This document shows positions 9,256 to 17,093 of a stretch of 64,000 nucleotides of DNA, piece by piece. The stretch is from Actinomyces minihominis. Lineage in GTDB: Bacteria; Actinomycetota; Actinomycetes; Actinomycetales; Actinomycetaceae. The translations under genes were made by a program, and so were the position numbers. The notes beneath the pieces are model-generated. The model had not been told where the DNA came from and searched no databases. It saw only the letters and a list, made by a program, of their open reading frames with translations. The stretch spans positions 1 through 64,000 of the forward strand of contig NZ_FYEG01000006.1 in NCBI RefSeq assembly GCF_900187855.1, read 5' to 3'. Within the stretch, counting starts at the first letter, position 1. Each line of letters opens with the position of its first letter.

Positions 9256-10083
9256 TCATTCTCCAGTCTGACCGGCGTTGGCCGGGTTCCTCGGGTCAAG
9301 AACCATCGGCTTACCCTCTGACTTGGGTACCCAGTACTTCATCTCGCTCCAGACAATAAAGCGCTCTGAGTTGCCGAACTCAGGGTGGCAGGTCGTCATG
9401 GTCATGATCCGTTTGGTGGGGACTACCCCAGGTTCGTTTGGAACCGGAAGAACCACGCGTGTGGCTGAGGGATCGACAATCTCCCGGCCGTAGACCTCGT
9501 AGACCAGGTAGGCCTCCTCGGTCTCAACCACGATCGGGTCCCCGTCCTCAAGCGTGTCAATGCGGCGGAAGTTGTTCATGTAGGTGCGCCGGTGTGCCGC
9601 AAGCGCGAAGTTCCCGATCTCGCCCGCCTGCTGGGTTTCCGGGTAGTGCCCGGCCCAACCATTGTCGAGGACGTAGGTGGTTGTTCCCTCAGCCACCGGC
9701 ATCACCTTGTAGTCCCAGCGGGGTACATGCAGCAGAGCATAGATCTCATCGAGGGGGACATCCCCGACGGGTGGGGGGTCATCCGTCCGCTGAATGTCTG
9801 TGTACTCACTGTCCTCGGTGGTGGTCGGGGACGAGGGGAACATCTCTTGGAACGTGGCGATCTCGGAGTGGACTGCGCCCTCGAGCTTGAACGATGTCCA
9901 CCACAGCTGCCAGACAATGAAGAGGGCAAGGAAAATACCGATGGTTATTAGCAGTTCGCCGATGACCCCGACCGTCTCCCGGATGATGGAAACCTTGCGC
10001 TTTGCCTTAACGGGGGCCGGGGGTCGCGACGCGCGCGAGGGGTACGGGCTGGCGGCTAGGTCCTGGTTGATGGCCTCTGGCAC
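9256..10083 (-). CDS. srtE: Class E sortase
   Basis: A sortase of 275 residues. A basic N-terminus and one transmembrane helix (about residues 40-62) precede the catalytic beta-barrel. The catalytic His lies in LAAHRRT, the Cys in TMTTCHPEFGNSERF, and the Arg of that second motif completes the triad. Class E sortases anchor LAXTG-type proteins to the wall. GTG 10083 is preferred: GGAAGG lies upstream and the start falls one base after the DUF881 stop. An upstream TTG at 10131 would overlap that gene by 47 bases. No LPXTG-type substrate is encoded in the window. Confidence 0.92.
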   Translation of the reverse strand: MPEAINQDLAASPYPSRASRPPAPVKAKRKVSIIRETVGVIGELLITIGIFLALFIVWQLWWTSFKLEGAVHSEIATFQEMFPSSPTTTEDSEYTDIQRTDDPPPVGDVPLDEIYALLHVPRWDYKVMPVAEGTTTYVLDNGWAGHYPETQQAGEIGNFALAAHRRTYMNNFRRIDTLEDGDPIVVETEEAYLVYEVYGREIVDPSATRVVLPVPNEPGVVPTKRIMTMTTCHPEFGNSERFIVWSEMKYWVPKSEGKPMVLDPRNPANAGQTGE

Positions 10084-10084
10084 T

Positions 10085-10816
10085 CTAGGTACCTTCCGTT
10101 GGTGTGACGAACTTAAGCGGGGTGAACTCAACTGTCGCGGGTATCGTCAGGTTGTCGCTGGTCTGGACACTCCAACCCAGCTGGTAGCGGGCTGCGTCCT
10201 CTCGGTAGAGACTAACCGATGGATCGTTGTCCAAAGCCGCAGTCATCCCCTCGGTATCCCCAATGGCCGTGATCCTGTAGGGCGGTGCGAATGACTTGGA
10301 TCCTACCAGGATCACGTTGCCAACACAGCGTACCGGTGTCGTGGCGGTAATGCGGATGCCCTGAACCGAAAGTGCTTCTGCCCCACCCCTCCAGAGCGCG
10401 TTCATCACCGCATCGACGTCCTGCTGGTGGACGACCGCAACGTTGACATTGGTGTTGTCGTCCAGTTGGAAGTCAACCGGGGCGTCATCAAGGCTCACGG
10501 TCAAACCGGGGCCGACGATCTCGCTGCGAAGCCAGCTCTGGTAGGTGGTTTCTTCACTGTCGGGAAGAAGAGCATTCAGCAGCACATCCTGGTCGACCTG
10601 CAGCGCCTCGACCTCGTCCTGTATTTCCGTAACCATTCTCTGCTGGTCTTTGACGAGGCCGGCCAGGTTCATCTCATCAGTCCAGCCCCTCGCCCTCGCA
10701 TTTGAGGCCGAGATTCCGAAGAGGACTCCGATTGCCGCCGTGACACAGAAGATGGCGAGGGCGGAGAGGGCGCGTCGTTGGGCGGGGGAAACCACAGACA
10801 CCTCTGTGTCCTCCAT
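10085..10816 (-). CDS. DUF881 membrane protein
   Basis: The 243-residue product has one N-terminal transmembrane helix (about residues 15-36). A coiled-coil-like Glu/Gln-rich segment and an extracytoplasmic DUF881 domain (about 95-230) follow. The ATG start has AAAGG 7 bases upstream. DUF881 proteins are conserved in actinobacteria beside crgA and the class E sortase. Their location suggests a cell-envelope or division role, but the biochemical function is unknown. The gene is divergent from crgA and leads the three-gene minus-strand operon. Confidence 0.88.
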   Translation of the reverse strand: MEDTEVSVVSPAQRRALSALAIFCVTAAIGVLFGISASNARARGWTDEMNLAGLVKDQQRMVTEIQDEVEALQVDQDVLLNALLPDSEETTYQSWLRSEIVGPGLTVSLDDAPVDFQLDDNTNVNVAVVHQQDVDAVMNALWRGGAEALSVQGIRITATTPVRCVGNVILVGSKSFAPPYRITAIGDTEGMTAALDNDPSVSLYREDAARYQLGWSVQTSDNLTIPATVEFTPLKFVTPTEGT

Positions 10817-10872
10817 ATCGCTACCTTTCCCCGACGTCTTCAGTGGGATTGAGCTGTGGATGGGCTTGCCGC

Positions 10873-10902
10873 TTGGTCCAAATCTAATGTGGCCACTATT
10901 CT
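10873..10902 (+). promoter_or_regulatory. Candidate crgA promoter
   Basis: TTGGTC (10873-10878) and TATTCT (10897-10902) are separated by 18 bases in the 136-base spacer between the divergent DUF881 gene and crgA. Transcription would start about 45 bases upstream of the crgA start codon. The match to consensus is moderate. Confidence 0.35.
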
Positions 10903-10952
10903 ATGGGAAGGGTCCGAAAGTGGGCCGTGATAGCCGCACTTACGGAGGAAAC

Positions 10953-11219
10953 GTGGCAGAAGCAAAGAAACGCGACGATAACCGTCGGATCAAGATTGAA
11001 GAAGAGGACGTCCCCGACAGCTGGACCAAGGGTATTCCCCTCAGCCCATCCTGGTGGGCACCCACCTTCATCACCCTGCTGATCATTGGCCTGGTCTGGC
11101 TGGTGGTCTACTACTTCTCGGGAACCCTGTACCCGATCCCCGGCATTGGCTGGGGGAACCTGGTCATCGGGATTGTCATTATGCTCTCCGGGTTCTTCAT
11201 GACGCTGAAGTGGCGTTAG
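10953..11219 (+). CDS. crgA: Cell division protein CrgA
   Basis: A small membrane protein of 88 residues. A charged N-terminus (about 30 residues with an EEEDVPDSW stretch) is followed by two transmembrane helices (about 36-56 and 66-85). CrgA recruits and stabilises FtsZ-ring and PBP components in Streptomyces and mycobacteria. GTG 10953 is chosen because GGAGG lies at 10944-10948 and the encoded start matches family length. A longer in-frame reading upstream would overlap the divergent DUF881 gene and is discarded. Confidence 0.94.
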   Translation: MAEAKKRDDNRRIKIEEEDVPDSWTKGIPLSPSWWAPTFITLLIIGLVWLVVYYFSGTLYPIPGIGWGNLVIGIVIMLSGFFMTLKWR

Positions 11220-11245
11220 GAATCGAAGCCCAGAGCATTCTGCGG

Positions 11246-11300
11246 TTATCCACAAGCTGAGCAAAAGTTATCCCCACCTGTGTACACAGGTGGGGATAAC
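11246..11300. promoter_or_regulatory. DnaA-box cluster with a perfect 34-bp palindrome
   Basis: A perfect DnaA box TTATCCACA lies at 11246-11254. Twelve bases later a perfect 34-bp palindrome (11267-11300, two 17-base arms, no loop) carries near-boxes TTATCCCCA at 11268-11276 and its mirror TGGGGATAA at 11291-11299. The element lies between convergent crgA and rhomboid genes, about 35 kb from the origin. It could be a DnaA-binding regulatory site, or the palindrome may act as a bidirectional terminator, although no T tract follows. Confidence 0.55.
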
Positions 11301-11343
11301 TACATCCGTGTAAATAGGCTCCCCGTACGGGAGTGGCGTGGAC

Positions 11344-12228
11344 CTAGCCGATGAACCGTGGGATCAAAATCGCGTAGGTTCCCCAGGTTGCCCCAGCAAT
11401 CAGCAGCGCAAGGCCGACTGTTGCTACCACCTCTAGAACCGTTCGCCGACTCTTTGAGTCCCTGCGCGTCCTGTCCATCACCCACAGGTAGACGGCTGTG
11501 GACAGAAGACCCCCAAGGAAGCCACCCACGTGAGCCTGCCAGGAGACATTCGGCATGATGAAGCCGTAGACCAGGTTGATGACCAGCAGTGTGACGATGC
11601 CGCTGGTGGGCATTCCTGACCTTCTCTGGGCGATAAAGACTGCTCCGAACAGACCGTAGATTGCTCCGGACGCCCCGATAGTCGCCTGCGTCAGGGTTGC
11701 AGGGGTGACGAAGACCCAGCCGATAACCGCCAGCGAACCAACCAGGGCGCTGAAGATATAGATCGCCGTGAACTTCCAGTGCCCCACTGCCCTCTCAACC
11801 GCAGACCCAAGCAGGAACAGCATCAGCATATTGAAGAGGATGTGCCAGATTCCCGCGTGGAGGAAGGCTGTGGAGAGCAGGCGCCACGGTTCGAAGTAGC
11901 CGGCCGCCGGAGACATAGCCAGCTGCTGGAAGACTGCCGGGAAGATCTTCTGGGCAACAAACATAACCACGTTGATGATGATCAGAGCAAGGGTAACCGG
12001 CGCTCCGGACAGCTGACCACCCATGATTCTTGAGGTCAAGGGGGGCCGCTTCTGCTTAGTCGCACAGTCGACGCAGATGGAGCCGACCTCGGTCTGAATG
12101 GCGCAGTCACCGCAGGCGGGTCGATTACAGCGCTTACAGTAGGCCACCGCGGGACGACCGGGATGTCGGGGGCATATCTCCGGGCTCGGTGTCGTCGACC
12201 TCTGGCCGAATCGAGGGATCTCAGTCAT
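11344..12228 (-). CDS. Rhomboid-family intramembrane serine protease with N-terminal zinc finger
   Basis: The 294-residue protein contains an N-terminal Cys/His cluster (CPRHP, CKRC, CGDC, CVDC; residues about 19-56) resembling a B-box-type zinc ribbon. Six hydrophobic helices of the rhomboid domain follow. The catalytic dyad is S187 in GASGAIYG and H233 in QAHVGG, and the HILFNM motif is also present. Rhomboids cleave transmembrane substrates, but the substrate here is unknown. Actinobacterial rhomboids between crgA and ppiA commonly carry this finger. Confidence 0.92.
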   Translation of the reverse strand: MTEIPRFGQRSTTPSPEICPRHPGRPAVAYCKRCNRPACGDCAIQTEVGSICVDCATKQKRPPLTSRIMGGQLSGAPVTLALIIINVVMFVAQKIFPAVFQQLAMSPAAGYFEPWRLLSTAFLHAGIWHILFNMLMLFLLGSAVERAVGHWKFTAIYIFSALVGSLAVIGWVFVTPATLTQATIGASGAIYGLFGAVFIAQRRSGMPTSGIVTLLVINLVYGFIMPNVSWQAHVGGFLGGLLSTAVYLWVMDRTRRDSKSRRTVLEVVATVGLALLIAGATWGTYAILIPRFIG

Positions 12229-12272
12229 GACCTACCTATGGTTTCTTGTCTACCTGAACGGTTGGCAATAGC

Positions 12273-12307
12273 GTAGCGGGTCGAAGATTTGCTCTTCGAC
12301 CCGCTAC
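12273..12307 (-). terminator. Hairpin terminator after ppiA
   Basis: A perfect 15-bp stem (12273-12287 with 12293-12307) and a 5-nt loop lie 43 bases beyond the ppiA stop and upstream of the rhomboid gene on the same strand. There is no long T run, but the stem is strong. Confidence 0.6.
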
Positions 12308-12349
12308 TCAATGCTGCTAGCTAATTGCCGCTCTAAGCGAACCGCCTGA

Positions 12350-12874
12350 TCAGCCGTCAATCTCAATGTGCTCAATGACGACCGGGGTCACCGGACGGTC
12401 CTGGGCACCAGTTGCGACATTAGAAATTGCGTCTACGAGAGCCTTCGAGTCCTCATCCACAACCTTGCCGAAGATGGTGTGCTTGCCGTTAAGCCACGGG
12501 GTGGCCGCCACGGTGATGAAGAACTGCGAACCGTTGGTGCCCTTACCGAAGCGCTTGCCGGCATTTGCCATGGCAAGCAGGTAGGGCTCCGAGAAGGTCA
12601 GTTCCGGTGAGATCTCATCGTTGAACTGGTAGCCAGGGCCACCCATTCCGGTGCCCTCTGGGTCGCCGCCTTGGATCATGAAGTTGGGGATAACACGGTG
12701 GAAGATAGTGCCATCGTAGAGGGGGCGGGAAGTCTTCTTACCCGTGGCGCCATCGGTCCACTCCTTCTCACCGGTTGCAAGACCCACAAAGTTCTTGACC
12801 GTGTTGGGGGCCTGGGCCGGGTAGAGCTCAAGTCGAATATTGCCCATGCTGGTGTGGATAACTGCAGTCTGCAT
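12350..12874 (-). CDS. ppiA: Cyclophilin-type peptidyl-prolyl cis-trans isomerase
   Basis: A cytosolic cyclophilin of 174 residues that catalyses proline isomerisation. Visible motifs are FHRVIPNFMIQGGDPEGTG, NGSQFFI and GKHTIFGKVV. No signal peptide is present, as in mycobacterial PpiA. The ATG start has GAGGAA about 6 bases upstream. A perfect DnaA-box sequence overlaps the first codons (12853-12861). The gene is single, with its own terminator. Confidence 0.95.
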   Translation of the reverse strand: MQTAVIHTSMGNIRLELYPAQAPNTVKNFVGLATGEKEWTDGATGKKTSRPLYDGTIFHRVIPNFMIQGGDPEGTGMGGPGYQFNDEISPELTFSEPYLLAMANAGKRFGKGTNGSQFFITVAATPWLNGKHTIFGKVVDEDSKALVDAISNVATGAQDRPVTPVVIEHIEIDG

Positions 12875-12910
12875 GTGTTCCTCTGTCTCCTCGGTGGATG
12901 AAGGTTCCTA

Positions 12911-12954
12911 TAAGTCTACGCACCCGAAGGCGTAAGTCTACGCACCCGAAGGCG
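12911..12954. repeat. Exact tandem duplication of 22 bp
   Basis: A 22-base unit (12911-12932) is repeated exactly and without a gap at 12933-12954, in the spacer between the rhodanese stop and the ppiA start region. The unit contains CTACGCACCCGAAGG. Only two copies are present, so it looks like a recent slippage duplication rather than an iteron array. Confidence 0.9.
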
Positions 12955-12969
12955 TCGTGCGCTCACCCG

Positions 12970-13344
12970 CTAGTCAGTAACGAGTGGAATACCGGTGGTC
13001 TTGGAGGCTGATTTGAAGGAACCGAGGTCGGTTACGTTCGTGAAGCCAGCGTCTTTCATAAGGGATACTGCCTGACCAGAACGATTTCCAGAACGGCAGT
13101 AGACCAGGTATTCACCCTCTGGATCAAGCGTGGGCATCGTCTGAGCAAAGTCACCACTGTTCAGATCCATGAGGACGGCGCCCTCCAGGTGTCCCTCCGC
13201 GTACTCCTCAGGGGTGCGGACATCGATAATCACGGCATCCTCAGAGACCTCAACGGGCTGCGACCCACCCGTGCAGCCTGCCATTCCGACCGCCCCGCCA
13301 ACGAGGGCGGCGGTAACCATGAAACGTGCAATCAATTTTTTCAT
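12970..13344 (-). CDS. Rhodanese-like domain lipoprotein
   Basis: A protein of 124 residues with a lipoprotein signal peptide. Its lipobox VGMAGC places the lipidated Cys at about residue 24. A single rhodanese domain follows, with the active-site loop CRSGNRS carrying the persulfide cysteine. Exported single-domain rhodaneses may transfer sulfur or detoxify cyanide or reactive sulfur at the membrane surface. The actual substrate cannot be read from the sequence. The gene is monocistronic. Confidence 0.9.
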   Translation of the reverse strand: MKKLIARFMVTAALVGGAVGMAGCTGGSQPVEVSEDAVIIDVRTPEEYAEGHLEGAVLMDLNSGDFAQTMPTLDPEGEYLVYCRSGNRSGQAVSLMKDAGFTNVTDLGSFKSASKTTGIPLVTD

Positions 13345-13378
13345 TTCTCAATACTAGCGGGGGTATCCAGGCGAACCC

Positions 13379-13420
13379 AAGTGTGAGGGAGTCGAGATCA
13401 CTCTCGACTGCCTCACACTT
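13379..13420 (-). terminator. Hairpin terminator after the alcohol dehydrogenase gene
   Basis: A near-perfect 19-bp stem with a single internal mismatch (arms 13379-13397 and 13402-13420) and a TCAC loop lies 25 bases beyond the alcohol dehydrogenase stop. On the minus strand TTGGG follows the stem. Confidence 0.65.
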
Positions 13421-13444
13421 CGCGATCTACCGGATCAAACTGCC

Positions 13445-14521
13445 CTACTCGTTGAAGGTTGCCGTGTCGATGACGTAACGGTAACGAACCTTAGAGTCCA
13501 CCACATCGTCATAGGCCTGGGTGATGTCGTCACCACTGATCACCTCGACGACCGAGGCGATGCCGTGCTCCGCACAGAAGTCGAGCATTTCCTGGGTAAT
13601 CAGGATCCCTCCGATGTTGGAACCGGCAAGAACTTTATCCCCGGTTATCAGGGCGTTGAGGTCGATCTTCGCGTTGTGCTCAGGCAGGCCCACGTTGATA
13701 AAGACACCAAACGCCTTCAGGGCTCGGAAGTAGCTGTTGTAATCAAAGTCCGAGGCCGAGACCGTGCAGAGAATGATGTCGAAGGTGTCACGCAACGACT
13801 TCAGCGTTCCCTCCTCACCGGAAGCGTAGAAGTGGTGAGCGCCAAGCTTCCTGGCGTCCTCTTCCTTTGAGCGGGTCTGAGAAATCACCGAGACATCCGC
13901 ACCCATGGCAGCCGCCAACTGCACACCCATGTGTCCGAGGCCGCCCATGCCGACCACGGCTACCTTCTTACCCGGACCCGCTCCCCACCTCTTCAGTGGC
14001 GAGTAGGTGGTGATGCCTGCACAGAGAAGTGGAGCGGCATCTACCAGAGGGATGCTTTCGGGGATGTGGAGTCCAAACTTCTCATCCACCGTGAAACCCT
14101 GGGCGTAACCACCCGAAGTCGGGTTTCCCTCACGGTCATCACCGTAGGTCCAGGTGGTTCCAGTGCCCGTGCAGAAGTTTTCATGACCCTCGCGGCACTG
14201 CTCACACACTTCGTCCTCGGCAACACTGGGATCTGAAATGCATGAGCCGGTCATGCAGCCGACACCGATGTGGTCACCAATTTTGAACTTCGTTACCTGG
14301 TCACCGACTGCGGCAACGACGCCCGCCAACTCATGGCCTGGAACAAGCGGGTACTTGGCCGGACCCCACTCACCCCGGGCGGTGTGGATATCCGAATGGC
14401 AAATGCCGGCGTACTTCACGTCAAAGAAAACCTCTGTGGGCCCGGGCTCTCGAATCTCTACGGTATGGGGGTGGAACTGGGAAGATGTGTCATCGCAGGC
14501 GAATGCGCGTACCTGGGGCAT
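13445..14521 (-). CDS. Zinc-dependent NAD(P)-dependent alcohol dehydrogenase
   Basis: An MDR-family dehydrogenase of 358 residues. The N-terminal GroES-like domain holds the catalytic zinc ligands (GICHSDIH, PGHE) and a Cys-rich structural zinc lobe (CMTGSC ... CEQC ... FC). The nucleotide-binding domain has GMGGLGHMG. It resembles YahK/cinnamyl-alcohol-type aldehyde reductases that interconvert aldehydes and alcohols with NADPH. ATG 14521 (MPQVRAFA) is chosen because GGAG lies 5 bases upstream. A further 36 codons are open upstream but have no ribosome site. Confidence 0.93.
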   Translation of the reverse strand: MPQVRAFACDDTSSQFHPHTVEIREPGPTEVFFDVKYAGICHSDIHTARGEWGPAKYPLVPGHELAGVVAAVGDQVTKFKIGDHIGVGCMTGSCISDPSVAEDEVCEQCREGHENFCTGTGTTWTYGDDREGNPTSGGYAQGFTVDEKFGLHIPESIPLVDAAPLLCAGITTYSPLKRWGAGPGKKVAVVGMGGLGHMGVQLAAAMGADVSVISQTRSKEEDARKLGAHHFYASGEEGTLKSLRDTFDIILCTVSASDFDYNSYFRALKAFGVFINVGLPEHNAKIDLNALITGDKVLAGSNIGGILITQEMLDFCAEHGIASVVEVISGDDITQAYDDVVDSKVRYRYVIDTATFNE

Positions 14522-14701
14522 TGCAACTCCTTTGTTGTTTTTAGCGCAGCGCTGAATCAGGTCTTGCAACGCCATGTTACCGCGGTGTGAACGCTCCCAA
14601 TAGGGTCTATTTCCCCGGGATAGGCCCATTCCGGTAGCGCTGGGTGGTAGGGCAGACTAATTTAGAGGTTGGTAAACAAGGTCTATAGAAGCGAGGCAAC
14701 T

Positions 14702-15157
14702 ATGCGCGATATTGAAGAGCTCAAGGACAGGGCTTCCGAGGTCATTTCTGCTGCGTCTGAGGTCGCAGGGACCCTCACTGAAAAGGCGATTGAGGTGGGT
14801 GTCCCCGCAGCACAGAAGACCATAGAGGTCACCAAGAGCAAGCTCAGCGACCTCGAGGCACACGGTGAAGCCGCCCTGACCTCACTTGAGGAGCATGCGA
14901 AGGGCAAGAAGAAGCACTGCCCGCGCCGTGCCTTTGGCTGGACCCTGGCAGCGGCCGGTGCAGGTGGTGTCGCCTACCTTCTCTGGCGTCGCTCACGTCC
15001 GGTAGAAGACCCCTGGGCCGAAGAGTACTGGGTTGACCTCAAGGATGAAGAGGGTCCCGAGGGCATCGTGGTCGAAGACGTTGACGCTGAGTTGGATGAA
15101 GCCATTGTCGAGGCCATCGAAGAAGCCCTTTCTGAGGGCCCCGCGGAAGATAAGTAA
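14702..15157 (+). CDS. Acidic single-pass membrane protein with amphipathic N-terminus
   Basis: A 151-residue protein. The first 75 residues form a charged, Ala/Glu/Lys-rich helical segment like those of YtxH or apolipophorin-type stress proteins. One transmembrane helix (about 84-101) and a strongly acidic C-terminal tail follow. ATG 14702 has GAGG 5 bases upstream. An in-frame TTG at 14669 is less likely. Similar proteins are annotated in actinobacteria as DUF5324-like or unknown. It lies one gene upstream of a second Lys/Asp-rich small protein on the same strand. Confidence 0.75.
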   Translation: MRDIEELKDRASEVISAASEVAGTLTEKAIEVGVPAAQKTIEVTKSKLSDLEAHGEAALTSLEEHAKGKKKHCPRRAFGWTLAAAGAGGVAYLLWRRSRPVEDPWAEEYWVDLKDEEGPEGIVVEDVDAELDEAIVEAIEEALSEGPAEDK

Positions 15158-15259
15158 GCAACTTCCCTGAAGAGAAGCTGATTTCACTAAAACCCTGTTC
15201 CTCAGCCTCTCGGTTCGCTACAGTGATTGACGTCACACAACCGAAAGGAAGGGGAGCAT

Positions 15260-15433
15260 ATGGGGCTCGATGAAATCAAGAACAAGGTCGAAGGCTTCTT
15301 GAAGGACGAGAAGAAGTCCGATGACCTCCTCGATAAGGCCGCCGATGTAGCTAAGAAGGTCACCGGCGGAAAGTTTGACGAGAAGGTTGACGCAGCTCGT
15401 GAAGCAGCGGATAAGAAGATCGGCACAGAGTAA
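15260..15433 (+). CDS. MT0933-family (Rv0909-like) small antitoxin-type protein
   Basis: A highly charged protein of 57 residues, rich in Lys, Asp, Glu and Ala. It shows the family features GLDEIKNK at the start, DKAADVAKK, TGGKFDEKVD and a C-terminal DAAREAADK. These match the MT0933-like antitoxin family, whose Mycobacterium member Rv0909 pairs with toxin Rv0910. ATG 15260 follows GGAAGGGGAG. No SRPBCC-type toxin or other toxin lies next to it. The antitoxin label is therefore family-based and the local function may be a general stress role. Confidence 0.75.
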   Translation: MGLDEIKNKVEGFLKDEKKSDDLLDKAADVAKKVTGGKFDEKVDAAREAADKKIGTE

Positions 15434-15464
15434 GAGCCGGCTTCACAACCACAGGTCTTAACAG

Positions 15465-15505
15465 GAAGTGCCCCACCATTGGAATGAACCAGGGTGGGGC
15501 ACTTC
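15465..15505. terminator. Bidirectional terminator between converging genes
   Basis: A perfect 13-bp stem (15465-15477 with 15493-15505) encloses a 15-nt loop between the convergent MT0933-like gene and ndh. Arms begin and end in GAAG and CTTC, giving short A/T flanks on both strands. Confidence 0.7.
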
Positions 15506-15517
15506 TATCGTCTCCGG

Positions 15518-16945
15518 CTAGGCGCCCTCACGCCTAATCCCCTCTGCGATACCGTCTTCGATCTGACGTTCAAGGTCAGTCTGCGCATCTGCGAAGACCT
15601 CCTGCGGGGTATCGCCCTCGATCAGTCGCGTCGAACCACCACGCCCCAGTTCGGCGATAGCAAGTCGTCCGACGAGCTGCTGGTTGGTGGTCGTACGTTC
15701 GGCCCGGGCCTGGGAGGCAAAAGAGACACCCCAGTGGAACAGAGTCGACACCCGCGACTTGAACCCCGTGATGTAGAAGATGTGCAGCCCCAGCCAAGCC
15801 ACCCAGGCCGGGAAACCGTCCATCTGGACGTCCCCGACACTGGCAACCGCTTCCGACCGGGCAATCGTCGCCATCGAACCTCGGTCCCGGTAGCCGAACG
15901 TTGTGCGGCGTGGGGAGATGCCAGCAAGCCGCGCCTTGACCACGTCGGTGGTGAACCTGGCAGCCTGGATTGCCCCCTGGGCTACACCGGGAACACCTTC
16001 AATGCTCATCATGTCGCCGATAACGAAAATGTCCCGGTATCCCTCAACAGTCAGGTCCGGCTTGACCCTAACGCGGCCGACCCGATCCAGTTCCACCCCC
16101 GTACGTTCAGCCAGGACCTTTGCCAGGGCTGGCCCCTGCACGCCTGCTGCCCACACCTTGCAGGTACTGGGTAGAACCTCGGTGTTGCCCACCTTGTTCT
16201 TCATCGTCACAGAGTCTGCATCGATGTCGACCACAAGGGTGTTGCCCCGGAACTCCACCCCCAGCTGGTCCAGGGCTTCAACGGTCTTCTGCCCCAGTTC
16301 CTTACCGAACGTCGGAAGGGGCTGCGGACCGCCCTCAACCAGGAGGACACGGGTGTCACTGGGGTTGATGTTGCGGAACTCGCGCTTCAGGGTGTGAACC
16401 GCCAGCTCCCGGATCTGACCTGCCATTTCCACGCCGGTCGGGCCCGCCCCAACTACAACGAAAGTCAACAGTTGCTTGACCTTCTCGGGATCCTCCTCAA
16501 CCTCGGCCTGCTCAAAGGCAGCAAAAATCCGAGCACGAAGCTCAAGGGCATCATCGATCGTTTTCATTCCCGGGGCAAAGGTTGAGAAATGATCGTTCCC
16601 AAAATACGACTGACCCACGCCAGCGGCGATAATCAAGGTGTCGTAGGGGGTCACTTTCTGCCGCCCGTAGTTTCGCCAGTACACGACCTTCTTGTCAGGA
16701 TCGATATCCTCGACGGTACCCAGGTTGACCTGGGCATTTCGCTGCCGTTTCAGGATCTCTCTCGTTGCTGGCGCAATCTCACCCTGGGAGAGGATACCGG
16801 TTGCAACCTGGTACAACAGGGGTTGGAAAAGGTGGTGGCTGACCTTGGAAATCAGCGTCACCTGAACGTCTGACTTAGCCAGATATCGCGCGGAGAACAA
16901 CCCTCCGAATCCCGAACCTATGATCACAACACGGTGCTTGGCCAC
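15518..16945 (-). CDS. ndh: Type II NADH:quinone oxidoreductase (NDH-2)
   Basis: A peripheral membrane flavoprotein of 475 residues that oxidises NADH and reduces menaquinone without pumping protons. The N-terminal FAD site is IIGSGFGG and the NADH-binding Rossmann motif is [11 protein letters not shown] (about 175). AAGVG and the FAD-binding VIGDMM are also present. The C-terminal region (about 385-430) holds the hydrophobic membrane-binding helices. The GTG start has GGAGG just upstream. The gene is divergent from the glutamate-type ABC operon. Confidence 0.95.
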   Translation of the reverse strand: MAKHRVVIIGSGFGGLFSARYLAKSDVQVTLISKVSHHLFQPLLYQVATGILSQGEIAPATREILKRQRNAQVNLGTVEDIDPDKKVVYWRNYGRQKVTPYDTLIIAAGVGQSYFGNDHFSTFAPGMKTIDDALELRARIFAAFEQAEVEEDPEKVKQLLTFVVVGAGPTGVEMAGQIRELAVHTLKREFRNINPSDTRVLLVEGGPQPLPTFGKELGQKTVEALDQLGVEFRGNTLVVDIDADSVTMKNKVGNTEVLPSTCKVWAAGVQGPALAKVLAERTGVELDRVGRVRVKPDLTVEGYRDIFVIGDMMSIEGVPGVAQGAIQAARFTTDVVKARLAGISPRRTTFGYRDRGSMATIARSEAVASVGDVQMDGFPAWVAWLGLHIFYITGFKSRVSTLFHWGVSFASQARAERTTTNQQLVGRLAIAELGRGGSTRLIEGDTPQEVFADAQTDLERQIEDGIAEGIRREGA

Positions 16946-17093
16946 AACCCCTCCTAAACTTGTGTCGCTACCTGCGAACTCAAAAGCTAGGCTACTGATT
17001 CAACGACGTGATTCCTATGGGTCACCTTCCGGCAGAAGACTCACTTCCGCTGGAGGACCCCTCCGTAAAACCCCCGAGAGGCGCATGGTCTCA

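Noticed and set aside
10545-11219. 224-codon version of crgA
   Set aside because: The first 136 codons overlap the divergent DUF881 gene antisense. GGAGG before GTG 10953 marks the true start.
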